A DNA stretch of 64,000 nucleotides from Pseudofabraea citricarpa (Eukaryota > Ascomycota > Leotiomycetes > Helotiales > Dermateaceae). The position numbers were made by a program, and so were the translations under genes. The notes beneath the pieces are model-generated. The model made no database searches and had not been told where the DNA came from. It saw only the letters and a list, made by a program, of their open reading frames with translations. The stretch is taken from the NCBI GenBank assembly GCA_029641185.1, contig JAPWGK010000001.1, positions 2,306,501-2,370,500 on the forward strand, given 5' to 3'. Every line of letters starts with the position of its first letter. Position 1 is the stretch's first letter. Below are positions 11,384 to 22,974 of the stretch, one piece after another.

Positions 11384-13048
11384 TTATTTTACTTGTGTGT
11401 TAGCCTGAATATCTCCTCTACTCTCAATGTCGGGTCTACTTTTGTTCTTTAGCTCTTCTAGTCGCAAAGCTCTCCAGCCCATTCCCCATTGCTCTAGAGC
11501 CCAAACAGCGCCAGCAACACCAAAGCCAACGACAAATGCCCAGAGCGTGAAGTACCATCCATAGTCGATGGCATTCGAAAGTGGAGTTAAAATCGCAATC
11601 CAAATGGCCGACAGAGCGCACCTGGTAATGTTACCCGAAGCTGCGGCGGTACTAGGACTCTGCGGAAATATATCAACAAGAAGTGCGTTGAACGTCAAAA
11701 AGAAACACGTTCCAGTAAAGCCAATGGCAGTTTGTAAAATCAAAGCAATACTTGGGTGTACTCGACTCTCGATCGCCCAACCAAAGCCCGCCAAACTTGC
11801 TGTGTAGATCACCAGTAGGTACCAGGAGCTACGAGCTCGCGCACGCTCAATGGGAAAATGGGTGAGGTCATCCCCTGATATTACATCAATCTTGTGACCA
11901 ATTTCTTCAGCTGTTTTTTTGTACTTCCAATCGAGAAGCTTGCCATTTATATAACCGCCAGCTGTAACCCCAAAAGCTCCTGGAAGGTAGGCAAGGCCTA
12001 CTTCGAGATCGTTCCAGTGGTAAATGGAGGAGTAGATGTGAGGGATAGATGCTTGAACGCAGTACCAGTTTGCATAAAATGAACCGGCAAGCCAGAGAAT
12101 CAGAGCGGTATCCCTGTAGAATATTATTCGAAGACAGGCGAGAGGATTAGGGAGAGCGACTTTGCGTTTAAGAGCTGGATCTTCTGGACTCTCTTCACGT
12201 TTTTCCTTTTCTTTTTCTTTTTCTTTTTCCTGTGATCGCCGTATCAGAATCCACCATGAATACTCATACCAGGCTCCTGGTTCTTTGCTGCCATTTCCTA
12301 CAACACTTCGTGCTGTCTCTGGCATTCCTGCTCCGATTAATACAGTCATACCTCCCCCAAAAATGACCAGAGCCCAAAATACCCATTGGTACCCACCACT
12401 ACTGAAAGCAACCCATCCTCCGATTACAGGTCCAATACAGGTACCTAGATTGGTAGCTACCATGACAGGGCTTAGCATTCTTCCTCTTTCGCTGGGTACG
12501 CTGACATCCGCGATGACTCCGTACGCAATAGCTATACAGGCACTAGCGCCAAATGCTTGAAGAGCGCGTAGAATTAGGAGGACTGCGTAGTTACTCTTGT
12601 TAAGAGCTAGTCCTAATGAAGCAGCGGTGTATAGCGTATATGTTATCAGTGAGATTACACGTCGCCCAAGACTGTCAGATAGTGTTGCGAAGATAGCTGG
12701 CGACAGGGCTTGGAAGACAATATAAAGTGTTATTGTGAGATTGATAGCCTGTGCGCTGGTTCGAAATTGAATCTGTAGAAGTGGCAACAGAGGTAGGTAA
12801 ATTGTGGCAGTTAAAGGAGAAGCCAATGTGCTAAGCCCAAGAATCCAGATGAGGAAGAGCTTCTGATGAGCCGTGAATATTGTATAAGGTGTTGGCTGTT
12901 CAACAAGTTCAATCGGAGTTTCAAATGAGAGCCTAAAATCTGCCACCTGTCGGCCTCGTGGAATTGAAGTTGAAGAGTCTGTTATGTTTTTCTCTATTGT
13001 ATCTGGTCCAGAAACAGTTACATCTTGGGCCAGCGGATGAGCCATCAT
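11384..13048 (-). CDS. MFS transporter, DHA1 (12-helix, Aqr1/Qdr-like) type
   Basis: An intronless gene for 554 residues. The first helix begins after a cytosolic N-terminus of about 70 residues (TAHQKLFLIWILGLSTLASPLTATIYLPLLPLL), the typical opening of DHA1 exporters. LSDSLGRRVISL is the helix 2-3 motif, and NLGTCIGPVIGGW is the motif C antiporter helix. The central loop holds a tract of alternating Glu and Lys (EKEKEKEKEK), encoded by a CTTTTT-type microsatellite at about 12194-12229 on the plus strand. Families of this type export weak acids, drugs or polyamines at the plasma membrane. The substrate is unknown. Confidence 0.88.
   Translation of the reverse strand: MMAHPLAQDVTVSGPDTIEKNITDSSTSIPRGRQVADFRLSFETPIELVEQPTPYTIFTAHQKLFLIWILGLSTLASPLTATIYLPLLPLLQIQFRTSAQAINLTITLYIVFQALSPAIFATLSDSLGRRVISLITYTLYTAASLGLALNKSNYAVLLILRALQAFGASACIAIAYGVIADVSVPSERGRMLSPVMVATNLGTCIGPVIGGWVAFSSGGYQWVFWALVIFGGGMTVLIGAGMPETARSVVGNGSKEPGAWYEYSWWILIRRSQEKEKEKEKEKREESPEDPALKRKVALPNPLACLRIIFYRDTALILWLAGSFYANWYCVQASIPHIYSSIYHWNDLEVGLAYLPGAFGVTAGGYINGKLLDWKYKKTAEEIGHKIDVISGDDLTHFPIERARARSSWYLLVIYTASLAGFGWAIESRVHPSIALILQTAIGFTGTCFFLTFNALLVDIFPQSPSTAAASGNITRCALSAIWIAILTPLSNAIDYGWYFTLWAFVVGFGVAGAVWALEQWGMGWRALRLEELKNKSRPDIESRGDIQANTQVK
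12194..12229. repeat. CTTTTT-type microsatellite inside the MFS coding region
   Basis: A run of about six imperfect CTTTTC/CTTTTT hexamers on the plus strand. Read on the minus strand it encodes alternating Lys-Glu in the central cytosolic loop of the DHA1 transporter. The unit is six bases, so length changes would keep the frame. Confidence 0.7.
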
Positions 13049-13508
13049 GTGCTCGATATTTGAGGACAGAGCTCAATGAGATGCGGCTTCTTTCCTGAAA
13101 TCAGAAGCAGATGCCTGTGATGTGGGAAGTCTATCAAGTCGTAGTTTTAATCAATGGTGCAACAACTTTGGCAGCTCGCTGGAACGGGCAAATACTTACC
13201 GAGGTGTGTCTTAGAAGGGGAAACGATCATCATATGTATTGACCGTTGTTCAGAATGAAGATATGTATTACGAGACCGTACGGCGCAGAACACGTAAGAA
13301 TGAGTCAAATGTTTTCTAAATTCTTATAATGTGTTTATATAATGTTATGATTTGTGAGAAAGTCAAATTTCCAACTTTAAAGTCGTGAATCGCGTTTCAA
13401 TTCCATCTCTCTATCTATAGCATGAGATTGACCTTCCAATCATGTTCCCTTGGATAGTCTCAATGGCAAAAGCTAAATGTCTTCTTTGCCATTTCAATTA
13501 GATACTAC
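13049..13508. other. Intergenic region between MFS and fructosamine-kinase genes
   Basis: This 460-bp AT-rich stretch holds the upstream region of the MFS gene and the 3' flank of the kinase gene. No feature is recognised. Confidence 0.45.
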
Positions 13509-14896
13509 TTATTCTTTTCTGGGATATACCACTTCGCCATTAACCTTAGCCCATTCTTCATAGCTTTCTGGTACCATTTCTATTAACGATCGTAAATCAT
13601 GCATATGGCTATGTTTGCAATTAGTACGGTAAGAAGTAACCTTGATGTCGTATATCTAAGCTTACATATGTCTGTAATTAATGTTCCCTGCCCACAACGC
13701 AGCGGAATAAATATTAAAGGCACTGTTATTTGTCAGTTTGGAGCAAGTATATGATATTGAAGGAATTAATACAATGAATAAAGTAGATTTCGAGCATCGC
13801 GGTCTTCTCTCGGCTCGGAGGGTTGAAAGTGATTATGATATTGTTTTGCGTACAGTGTGTCTAGCTTATGTCGAGCAGGGCGCCAAGGTCCAAGTTCAAC
13901 TACAATTCTTAGCTTTGTAGTGTAGCACCAGTGAATCAAGTGACATACATTCATTGTGTGCGTAGATTGAGCAAGCATCAAATATTTGCGGTCTGTCAGT
14001 TGCTGCATCAGTCGAGGCATTGCCATCCCACAGATCACCGTGCACCAGGCTTGGTTGAATGTCCCTACCCCCAGTTTCTAATGGCCTTAGTAATCTAGGA
14101 ATTAACCTATCATATAGAATCTTCAATAGAGAGTCGAGCTCTTCATTTGGTCCTTGGGCTACTTGCTCGAATGCGAGTAAATGTTTCACTGAATTTGTGA
14201 AGAATTCTTCCCATCCGTTCGTCCATTTTGTATAACGAGGTATGGATCCTGCACATGTTGGGATATCAAATCCATATTTGCCTGTGGGAGATGTCCCTTT
14301 CTGGTGTAGCTCTGCCAGTTTTGCTGGGAAGGCGTCTACTTTTGGTAACTTATTCGTCATGCCCACGAACTGACAGAGAAAAAAGTGCGTCTTGGGATCA
14401 GAAGAGTACGTGCCACAGGCGATGGGTTCAGGAGCAAAGTCTGGGAGAGTATTATGGATTGCAGTCATGGACGCAAATTCACCCGAAACCATGGCTCTCC
14501 CGGCGTCTTTCTGGGTTATCTTATGGTTCGCATTAGTTTGGACGCTGGCTTCTCCCTCCTGTAAAACAAATGAAGGAGCTAACCTTCATGAAAAACGAGA
14601 GATTGCCACCATCTTCTTGCTCTGTCTGAATCTCAGCCGTTCGAGTCCAGTAACTTGCACCATAAGACCGGATGCCCTTAATTCGGGAACCAAGGGGCAA
14701 TTCTGTCAGATGTCAGCCTTAGCACGCACCACTCTATTGAAATGTAGAAACATATACTCTCAGCAACAGCTTTATCTACATATGAAATCAAAGCCAAGGG
14801 AATCCCTATCTTCCGTGGGTCTGCTGATGCGGGATCCCAATCTGACGAAGGGTCCCATTTCTGAGCAGTTTCAACAGTATCCTTAGTACCTGCCAT
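13509..14896 (-). CDS. Fructosamine/ketosamine-3-kinase family protein
   Basis: Six exons: 14896-14758, 14702-14584, 14519-13949, 13899-13773, 13722-13666 and 13608-13509, making 370 residues. The family phosphorylates sugar adducts on proteins (deglycation) or related small substrates. Visible landmarks are FFMKITQKDAGRAMVSGEF (nucleotide-binding lobe), SLVHGDLWDGNAS (catalytic loop), IFDACSIYAHNEFELG (metal-binding aspartate) and a C-terminal NLLYSFAFNIYSAALWAG block that needs two small introns to be joined. Exon 2 to 3 was spliced at a CATAAG acceptor because its CTAAT branch site fits and it gives the family sequence; a shorter CAG acceptor would make a 25-nt intron. The unspliced frame stops early in several places. 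Confidence 0.85.
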
Positions 14897-15654
14897 TGTA
14901 ACATTGGAAACCAAAGACTTTGTTGAATTGAAAAGCTGATTTTTTAATGGTTCATTTAAACCAATTTACCTATAGGCAAAAGAAATAAATAAAAAAAAGC
15001 AAAGTGAACGATTTATATTATTTATATTAGACTTCTCTTGACGATATAGCCAATAGGATGTGAAAACCGCGGGGGATTCTAGATGCAAGGAATATTTCCA
15101 CAATGCTATTTTGCACCCTTTATCAATAATGTGGCGTGATTTCTAGGGATGGGAGCGGTTAATGTAACGTGAGACGCGCGGGAGGAGCCCTTTATTATCA
15201 ATTGATAGAAAGACAGGAATACATGATTTGTTACTCCATATTTTTGACCCCCACTCATCACATACCTAGGCGCCCGGCTACGAGGCCGGAGATCCACTAG
15301 ATCTGGGTAATTTTCAAAGCAGCATCCCTCGCTTAATCCATCTCAAAAGAAGTAAAGAACAGAAATACGGCCGTCTAGGTATTCAACCAATAACGTTAAA
15401 TACATTAAACTCGCTCTTAAAAACATGGGTTCTTAGTGGAGCCCCATATAATTTTAAATCCAATTTTGATTGCGCTCTGAATTGTGCCTAAAGTTCAATC
15501 GCCAAACCCTTTCGTATTCTTTTGACATTTTAAATAGCTGACTAAATACTTACCTATTTCTAAAAACCCGGGCCAATTTTTTTTTACGCAATTTAAGCGC
15601 TACCCAGCCTTTTAAACATCCGACGTTTGTCAAAATGCAATTGGCATATATATC
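14897..15654. other. Intergenic region before the NLR-like gene
   Basis: About 760 bases between two divergent genes. The sequence is AT-rich with short homopolymer runs (an A run near 14990, a T run near 15579). No gene or structured RNA is supported. Confidence 0.45.
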
Positions 15655-18600
15655 ATGGACGGTCACAGCACGACAGCATTTCGAATTAGTCGATTCTCCC
15701 TCTCGAGGTCTCTTACATCAGAGGAGAATGTTGCGACAGGCGAGTCTCTTGATGGCGCAAAAGGCCCATATGGCTTAACAACTCTGTCTGAACCACTCGA
15801 GACCGCAATTGCCGACTTGGTTTTTGTACATGGCCTAGCGGGCGGTTCAGAAAGCACATGGTCCCAGTCAATGAAACCCGAACTCTTCTGGCCTAAAGAG
15901 TGGCTCCCTAAAGATTCCGGGTTCAAAGATGTGCGGATACATACGTTTGGATATAATTCCAACTGGACCAAAGAAAGTGAACTGAATATCCAAGATTTTG
16001 CGAAATCACTTCTTGTCTCCATCCAAGATTCTCCAGCGATGCAAAATTCAATGGTACGTGTCTTTGATCTTGGGCACAAAACTTTGTACTGTACAAGAAG
16101 TCCGAACAGGATATACAGTAGATGATCCGTTTTTAGAGAAGCGTGATCACTGGTCCATCACCTTCTGACCCCCATGCTGTTTTCAACTCTTTCATTATTG
16201 TATTGTTGGCAGTGAGTACTAACAAACACAGGCCCCGTTGGTTTTTATAGGCCATAGCATGGGCGGGTTGGTCATTAAGAAGGCTTACATACTTGCACGG
16301 CAAATAGAAAGATTTCAAAGACTTGCTCAACGGGTTCGTAGCATATTCTTTTTGGCAACTCCACATCGAGGCTCGGATCTTGCTCATACCTTGAGTAAAA
16401 TGCTGCTTATATTCCCTGGCTCTCGTCCATTTGTTTCTGATTTACACCGAAACTCGCTCGCGACACAATCGATAAATGATGAGTTCCCTCAGCATTGCCA
16501 GGATTTGCAACTACATTCCTTTTATGAAACGCTAGCAATGAACTTCGGGGTTACCAAAAGTCTTGTTGTAGATAAGGATATGGCAATACTTGGCTACCAC
16601 AATGAGACATCTGCATTGCTTAACGCAAACCATCGGAATGTATGCAAATTTGCAACCTCAAACGATACAAATTATTTGACCATTCGAAATGCTCTAGCTG
16701 CGACACTAGACGGTTTCAGAGCACATGACATATCATCCAGAGTAGAGCTAGATCAAGAACAACGACGGTATCTAAACACATTCCTAATCGTTTCAGAGGC
16801 CCCCGAAGATGACTTATTAACTATGGATACAAAACGTATACACGGCTCTTGCAGGTGGCTTTTACAAAAGGAATCCTTCCTGCGGTGGCGAGATGCGGCA
16901 GATACTAAATTATACTGGATTACCGCAAAACCAGCCACTGGAAAGTCAGTATTGTTATCAAACAGTTAAAAGAGGCTGGTTCAAATTGCTACTTCTACTT
17001 CTTCAGATATGGTGATAAAATGAAGTCAACAATATGCTCCTTTTTGCGCTCGATGGCATGGCAAATGGCGTCAAAGTACCCGGAAATCCTGCAGGTCATT
17101 CTGGATGTTCGCAAAAAAGACCCTGAACTATGTCAAACTACAGATCATAAAGTTGTTTGGCGGAAATTATTTGTCGAAGGGATTCTAAAAGTCAAAATTG
17201 ATCGGCCACAATTTTGGGTGGTTGACGCACTTGACGAATGTGACCGTGAGCCAGAGCTTATTCCGATGCTGTTGAGAGTACAAGAGAGTTGTTCAGTCAA
17301 AATCTTTGCTACCTGTCGAACTCGATTCGAATCTCATCAACACATTCCCCATTCAAGCAGTGCTGTAGTTTCGAATGAGATTGCGGCTAGCGATACGAAG
17401 GTAGACATCCAACTATATTTACAAGCGCACTTGAACGATCTGCCATCAGATGACGAGGACGATCGACTCAGCATGGTAACTCAGATATTAGAAAAGTCTA
17501 CTGGATGCTTTCTCTGGGTAAGCCTAGTATTGCAAGAACTGAGAAAAGTGCACACCTCTCAGGAGATCAGACAAGTTCTGGAAGATGTACCATCTGATAT
17601 GGATGCACTTTATTCGAGGGTACTTGAGTCAATGGCTAAAGCTCCTCGAGGCAAACCCTTAGTGCGAGCAATTTTAACGTGGACAGTATGTTCTACAAGG
17701 CCATTAACTACAACTGAGATGTTTCACGCTATTCAAATAGACATGAACGACAAGATCGTTAGTCTCGAAAAGGCTATTTCGATAAACTGCCCTCAGTTGG
17801 TTTATGTTGATGCACAATCAAGAGTTCAAATGGTCCATCAAACAGCTCGAGATTTCCTACTAAGATCGGATGTCAATTCTGAATTTGCTATTAACAAAAA
17901 GTTGGCCCACAAACGATTGGGGATGACTTGCCTCAGCTATCTTAGAGCCGACGAGATGAAGATTCCAAGACAGCGAAAGTTAAGTGTCAGTAGCAAGAAC
18001 ATCGAACGTTGCCTGTTCGTAAGCTACGCATGCCGAAACCTTCATGAACATATATTGCAGGTTACTTCTACCGACGACGATTTCCTTCTTTCTCTTGCTA
18101 GGTTCCTTGCCTCGCATAATTTATTGTCATGGATCGAGTATCTAGCACAAGTCTATGATTTAGACTGTATTATCAATACTAGCAAAGCGATCAGAAACCT
18201 TTTAAGAAGGAGATTGAGGCATGCATCACCTCTCAATAAAGAAGTGGCACTTCTGGACTCTTGGACAACAGACCTTTTCCGGCTTGTCACAAAATTTGGC
18301 AGCCATCTTATTAGTACTCCGAACGCAATATTCTATTTGATTCCACCCTTCTGCCCTTTGGATACCTCCCTCAAGAAACAATTTGCCTCATCTATGCGTG
18401 GAATCACTGTACTTGGACTGTCTGCTACTACCTGGGATGACTGTATGTCCACTGTTATAATCCGAGGGGAACGATTATCAGCACTTGTAAGTTCGAATAG
18501 ATATTTTGCTGTAGGAACATCAAGTGGCAAAGTTTTGGTATACCACGGAACTACCTGCCAACATTACCAAACCTTGCAACATGGCGCACCAGTAATGAAG

Positions 18601-20517
18601 CTGCAGTTTGGTCAACTTGGACAGGTTCTTGTTTCGGTAAGCTCGAAGATGATCCGTGTTTGGAACACAATCTCATGGGAACAAATATGGCAATTCAACA
18701 TTACGCAGCGGTGCATGGCTCTCATGTTTGCAGACGATGACAGGCTTCTACTAGGCGCGCTCAAAAACAATTGCCTGGTCATATGGGATCTAGTTGCTGG
18801 GGAGATTACAGATTTTCCCAGTTGGCTGAATAGCATCAATGAGGAGAAGGCCGACACCTTTCAGCTGCCAATGTATGCGACTTTTAACATGGAGCATAGA
18901 CTTCTAGCAATTGCATACAAGGGTAAAGATATACTTGTCTGGGATTTTGAGCGGGACTCGTGTGAGACTTACAATAAGGACCTTGGGGCAGTGCCTGGAG
19001 ATAGACCTGATCCGATGGTATATGTGCTTTGTTTCACATTTAGCCAGCTTGAAGGAGCAGCTTTGCTTGCTGTTGCATATGGTACTGGTGATCTTGTTCT
19101 TTTCGATGTTATAGAGGGCACTGTGAAGGGATCAACGTTGATTAATGCCCAGATTTTAAAGGCATCGCAAGATGGGAGAACACTTGCAAGCGTAGACAAA
19201 AACGGCACGATACAACTCTTCGAATTCGAGACATTAAGAGTTCTGTACCGGATCAATTCAAACGACTGTTGTATCAGAGATTTGGCATTCAGTGGCGACG
19301 GTCACCATTTGTTGGACATCGGAGGATCGCAATGTCGTTTATGGGACCCTCTAACTTTAACACGTGGAGAGGTTGGCGATGAATATAGTGATACAGTTTC
19401 TACTTCAACTCAAACACTAGAGATTACTTTGGATTCATCGAAGACGGTTGTGCTAATCACTTCAATTGCACGTTGTGATACCGCCGATATATTCTTCTGT
19501 GGCAAAGATGACGGTTCTGTCTGGGTCTACGATCTTAGATCCGGCCAGCCAACCCAGATGCTTTTTAGCCATGGAAAGAATGTATCTGTATTATCGCTTC
19601 TTTTTGACAACAATAGCTCTACTTTAATTAGTATTGATATGGCAAGCTATGTAGTCCTTCACAGGCTCATACGAGTCCAAGGTGTATGGGAAGTTACTAG
19701 CCCTCTGTTCAGTCAACGTATTGGGGTATCAGTAGTGCAAGTGCTGTGCAACAGAGGGTGTACGCAGCTGCTTATCTGTACATCGAGCACAGATTCTATG
19801 TTTTCAAGTATCGGAGACAGCTTCGTTTTGGAAAAAAGCACTTCTTGGCAAGACCGGGGCGCTTTCCAATGGACAAACCACCCAAAGGATTCAGAGCAGT
19901 TAATACTCATCTTCGAAAATACTGCATATATACACTCTTGGAAAAACTTTTCCAAAATTTGCAAAACAGAAGGGATATTGCTTGGTGGAAGCATTCTTCC
20001 AGAACTATTTATCAAATCCATCAAAACCTGTTTCGATGATATGATAATAGCGACCGTGTTTTCAGCTCAACGAGGTTTACTTTCGAATTCTCAGCTATTA
20101 CTATGGAGTGCGTTGGATTTCACAACTAAATCAAAATTCGCTGCACCGATTCCTAAATACCAAGGGCTATCTTCTGAAGTTGAACTTCTGATTGGATCTT
20201 ATGGCCATCGTCTTGTTTTCCTAGATACAAGTGGTTGGATCTGTTCTGCAGATAAAGACACCTTCATCCCTGAGCTTTATACTCGTCACTTTTTTCTTCC
20301 CACCGACTGGCTAATGACGAATGATAGACTACGGATTGGGGTTTCTAAAGCTGGTGATGTGATATTTGTCAAAAGGGATGAGACCGTCGTAATTAAACGG
20401 GGATTAGACAATTATGAACAAGCCTCTTCTAGTAGTGGGAGGAAACCTTTGCTTCTTACTAGCAAAGGAGCAAGCTTGTCAAGTCATCACTCTTCAGATA
20501 CTTCGTCTTGTAAATAA
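15655..20517 (+). CDS. NLR-like protein: esterase-like, NACHT and WD40 regions, with a frame break
   Basis: Exons are 15655-16053 and 16232 onward. The N-terminal region is an alpha/beta-hydrolase (DUF676-like) fold: VFVHGLAGG (residues 57-64), the nucleophile elbow GHSMGG (S142) and FLATPHRGSD. Next comes a NACHT nucleoside-triphosphatase: Walker A KPATGKS (366-372), then in another frame Walker B FWVVDALDECD (about 17211-17243). From about 18.4 kb to the end are degenerate WD40-like repeats (for example MIRVWNTISWEQIWQF). The first frame stops at 16967-16969; the continuing frame is open from 16951 to 20517 with fitting sequence (IVIKQLKEAG). One base (or 3n+1) is missing between Walker A and this point, and no intron of normal length repairs it. 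Such proteins act in fungal non-self recognition. The gene is either recently broken or a base is missing from the assembly. Confidence 0.85.
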
Positions 20518-20721
20518 GACAGGTGGAATTAAGGTACAGAAGGTTTAAGGTGGTTGCTAAACTGTCAATTACAGTCCAGTTTATAGGCCGGTTAGATGTG
20601 TTACCATGTATCACTTATAACCAAGATGAAAGTAGGAATAACTAAATAATGTTAATATCGCGTTATTTCAACTGAACTACAAATACACCTCGCTAGATAA
20701 CTGCTGTGGCTTGATTATCAT

Positions 20722-20934
20722 TCAAAGCCCCCGTCGAGATAAGAGGTAGAAAAAATAAGCCCTCAAGGCATCAGCAGAGTGCTTTTCATGGTCATAGGCA
20801 ATGCCATGCTGATTCGCCTCATAACGGAAGTCTCCTGCAATGTAGTCCCAGTTCTGTCCACCACGGATATTGGCAATTCGAACAAGAATGTCTCGCTCCT
20901 CCAGCGTGTAGGTTACAGAATTTGGGCGTGACAT
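20722..20934 (-). CDS. Small orphan protein, possibly Myb/SANT-like
   Basis: A 70-residue ORF with a proper ATG (AAAAAATGTC context). The segment YTLEERDILVRIANIRGGQNWDYIAGDF resembles the first helices of a Myb/SANT domain (spaced aromatic residues, a WDYIA turn), and a later HSADALRAYFFYLLSRRG could be a further helix. I do not recognise a named family, and the domain suggestion is inference. It sits 204 bp past the NLR-like gene, in convergent orientation. It could be a short lineage-specific gene or the first exon of a longer one. Confidence 0.45.
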   Translation of the reverse strand: MSRPNSVTYTLEERDILVRIANIRGGQNWDYIAGDFRYEANQHGIAYDHEKHSADALRAYFFYLLSRRGL

Positions 20935-22974
20935 TTTTTATGTATCTGGATGCTGTTTAGATTGAATTATGAGTTTGTATTTTGACTTGGTATTGACGAT
21001 GTTTGTGTCTTTAATGAAATTCCCTCGAGAAGGGCTATTTATATATTCGTATATATACAAAGAAACAAGGACGTGAATAAGTTAAAGCATGCGACTGTAG
21101 TCATGTTAGTGATGTGTTATTGTAGTGTCTTTGTATATACCTAGGTATCTATACAAAGAAACAAAGATGAAATATGTGTGTACAATCACGTTAATCATAT
21201 ATCGTTTGACTTGATAGTCACATGCGTGGAGTGTTTTTTTACATGTCGCACTGCCATTTGCAATGTTATTACAATATGCGTAATAGCTAGGTATGCAGGT
21301 GGGTAAGCTTGGCCAGCTCGGACGAGAAGAGTAACTTGGTGGTGATACGATCACGGGGTACCCAGGATGAATACAGCTTAGCCAAGGCATTAGAAGCTGC
21401 TGATGATATACTTATTATCTGAGCTGGGTGATCCAATAATAACTCAGTCTAAATTAATCATATCTTTGATTAGTGTACCTTAAGCTAGGTAGATACTCTA
21501 GATTGGAAAGAGCAGCTAAAAGGACTTTTTAATATCCACTTCTTTTTTCTTTGCTTGCCCATGATTGTCAGCTTGATTTCAGTCCACACATTGGGACTTG
21601 TTTGCTTACAATGTCACTATTCCACTCCACAGTTCCACAGATACCGTACTATTCTCGACGATGACCTTGGGAGTTGTTGATGTCTCGAGAATCGCTGCAG
21701 CTGTTGTATCATGGTCGGATAAATCCATGTCAAACACTCAACCAACCTGAGCATGATAGACTAGTTCTTCATAATGGCCACAAATAAATAGGGGAATGAA
21801 TTGGTATATTGACACATATCAAGAACACCATTACTGTCAGCTATGCCTGAAGATATGTCGGTTGAAAATACAAGATTTGGCGTATGATTTCCCACAGCAC
21901 TGCAATGATTAAATGTCCATTACTACAGCAGTCTTCTACGTAATGAGCATGCGATACCAGTTCTTTATCGACAAAGGAGCTTTGAGGTCTTTCCGAAGGT
22001 GGCTGGCACCTCGCTTCTCATTTAGGACAAGAGTTCCTTAAATCCAGGCTCGAAAAATGGAAGGTTCTGAGAATTCCATCCTTTGATTCGAGAAGCATTG
22101 TATCAACATTAAAATTCACATGTGCATTATTGTGTGCTATTACGACTGTTGTCGACGTACCTGTATTATTAACAGAGATTCGGAATAGATGTCATTAGAA
22201 ACTGATCACGCATATCTTCTTGATTTCAAACCCTTCCTACCACTCTGTTAGACGTTCTTCCCATTGCATAACCTATAACCCGCTTGCCGACGAGGATTTT
22301 CTGAACTATGAGTTAGAGCTTGATGTAAGGAATGTGTTGGAATGATAGGTACAGTGGCGTCCGTCCGCCTTAGAAGTATGATTTGAAAGTATATTTGGCG
22401 ATGAGTGCCAAAGATCAAGTGGCATTTAAGACTGGGCTACGATGGCAAAGGAATCATCATCTTAGGAAGATGCTGAGCCAGCATCGCTTATCAGTAGGAC
22501 AAGCAAGCGGATACTGAACCGCCTGATTCCCAAAACATCTTTTACAGAACATATAATTATAGCTAGCATGCATGTGGGGGGCTCGATCGAGGCCGAATTT
22601 GATACACAAAGATGAAGACTAAATGCCCAGGCTTTAATTATAGAACGATGAAGACATCTTCGCCGAATTAATTTTGGCCACCACTGACAAAGCCAAATGA
22701 AAATATCAGCTGGCACCCTCTATGTCAAGTAACGTCGTGGCGAGATCATCGAGGGAAAAAAAAAATATTGAAGGGACAAAAGCCCAATATTTGACATGTC
22801 ATTGGCCGTCTGCTGTTCTATGGATCATTTATCACAATACTAATCAGCATCCAGCGACCCCCAGAACGCCACCAGCCCAGTAATGCTCAACCAACCTCGC
22901 TATAGAATGCATCATAAAGCGCCATGACCACTAGAATGCACAGAGATGAGGAAAGCCATTGAAACATCCGATAC
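20935..22974. other. Long gene-poor stretch
   Basis: Two kilobases with only short spurious ORFs. A sequence near 21050 (TATACAAAGAAACAAGGACG) recurs near 21150 as TATACAAAGAAACAAAGATG, a small imperfect direct repeat about 100 bp apart. The last part before 22975 is the 3' flank of cullin-3. No transposase or structured RNA is seen. Confidence 0.5.

Noticed and set aside
11568..12560. Plus-strand ORFs inside the MFS gene
   Set aside because: Shadows of the 554-residue minus-strand transporter.
16054..16231. Possible extra exon in the long first intron of the NLR-like gene
   Set aside because: Direct splicing already joins the hydrolase motifs (ends QNSM, resumes APLVFIGHSMGG) in phase; nothing protein-like lies between.
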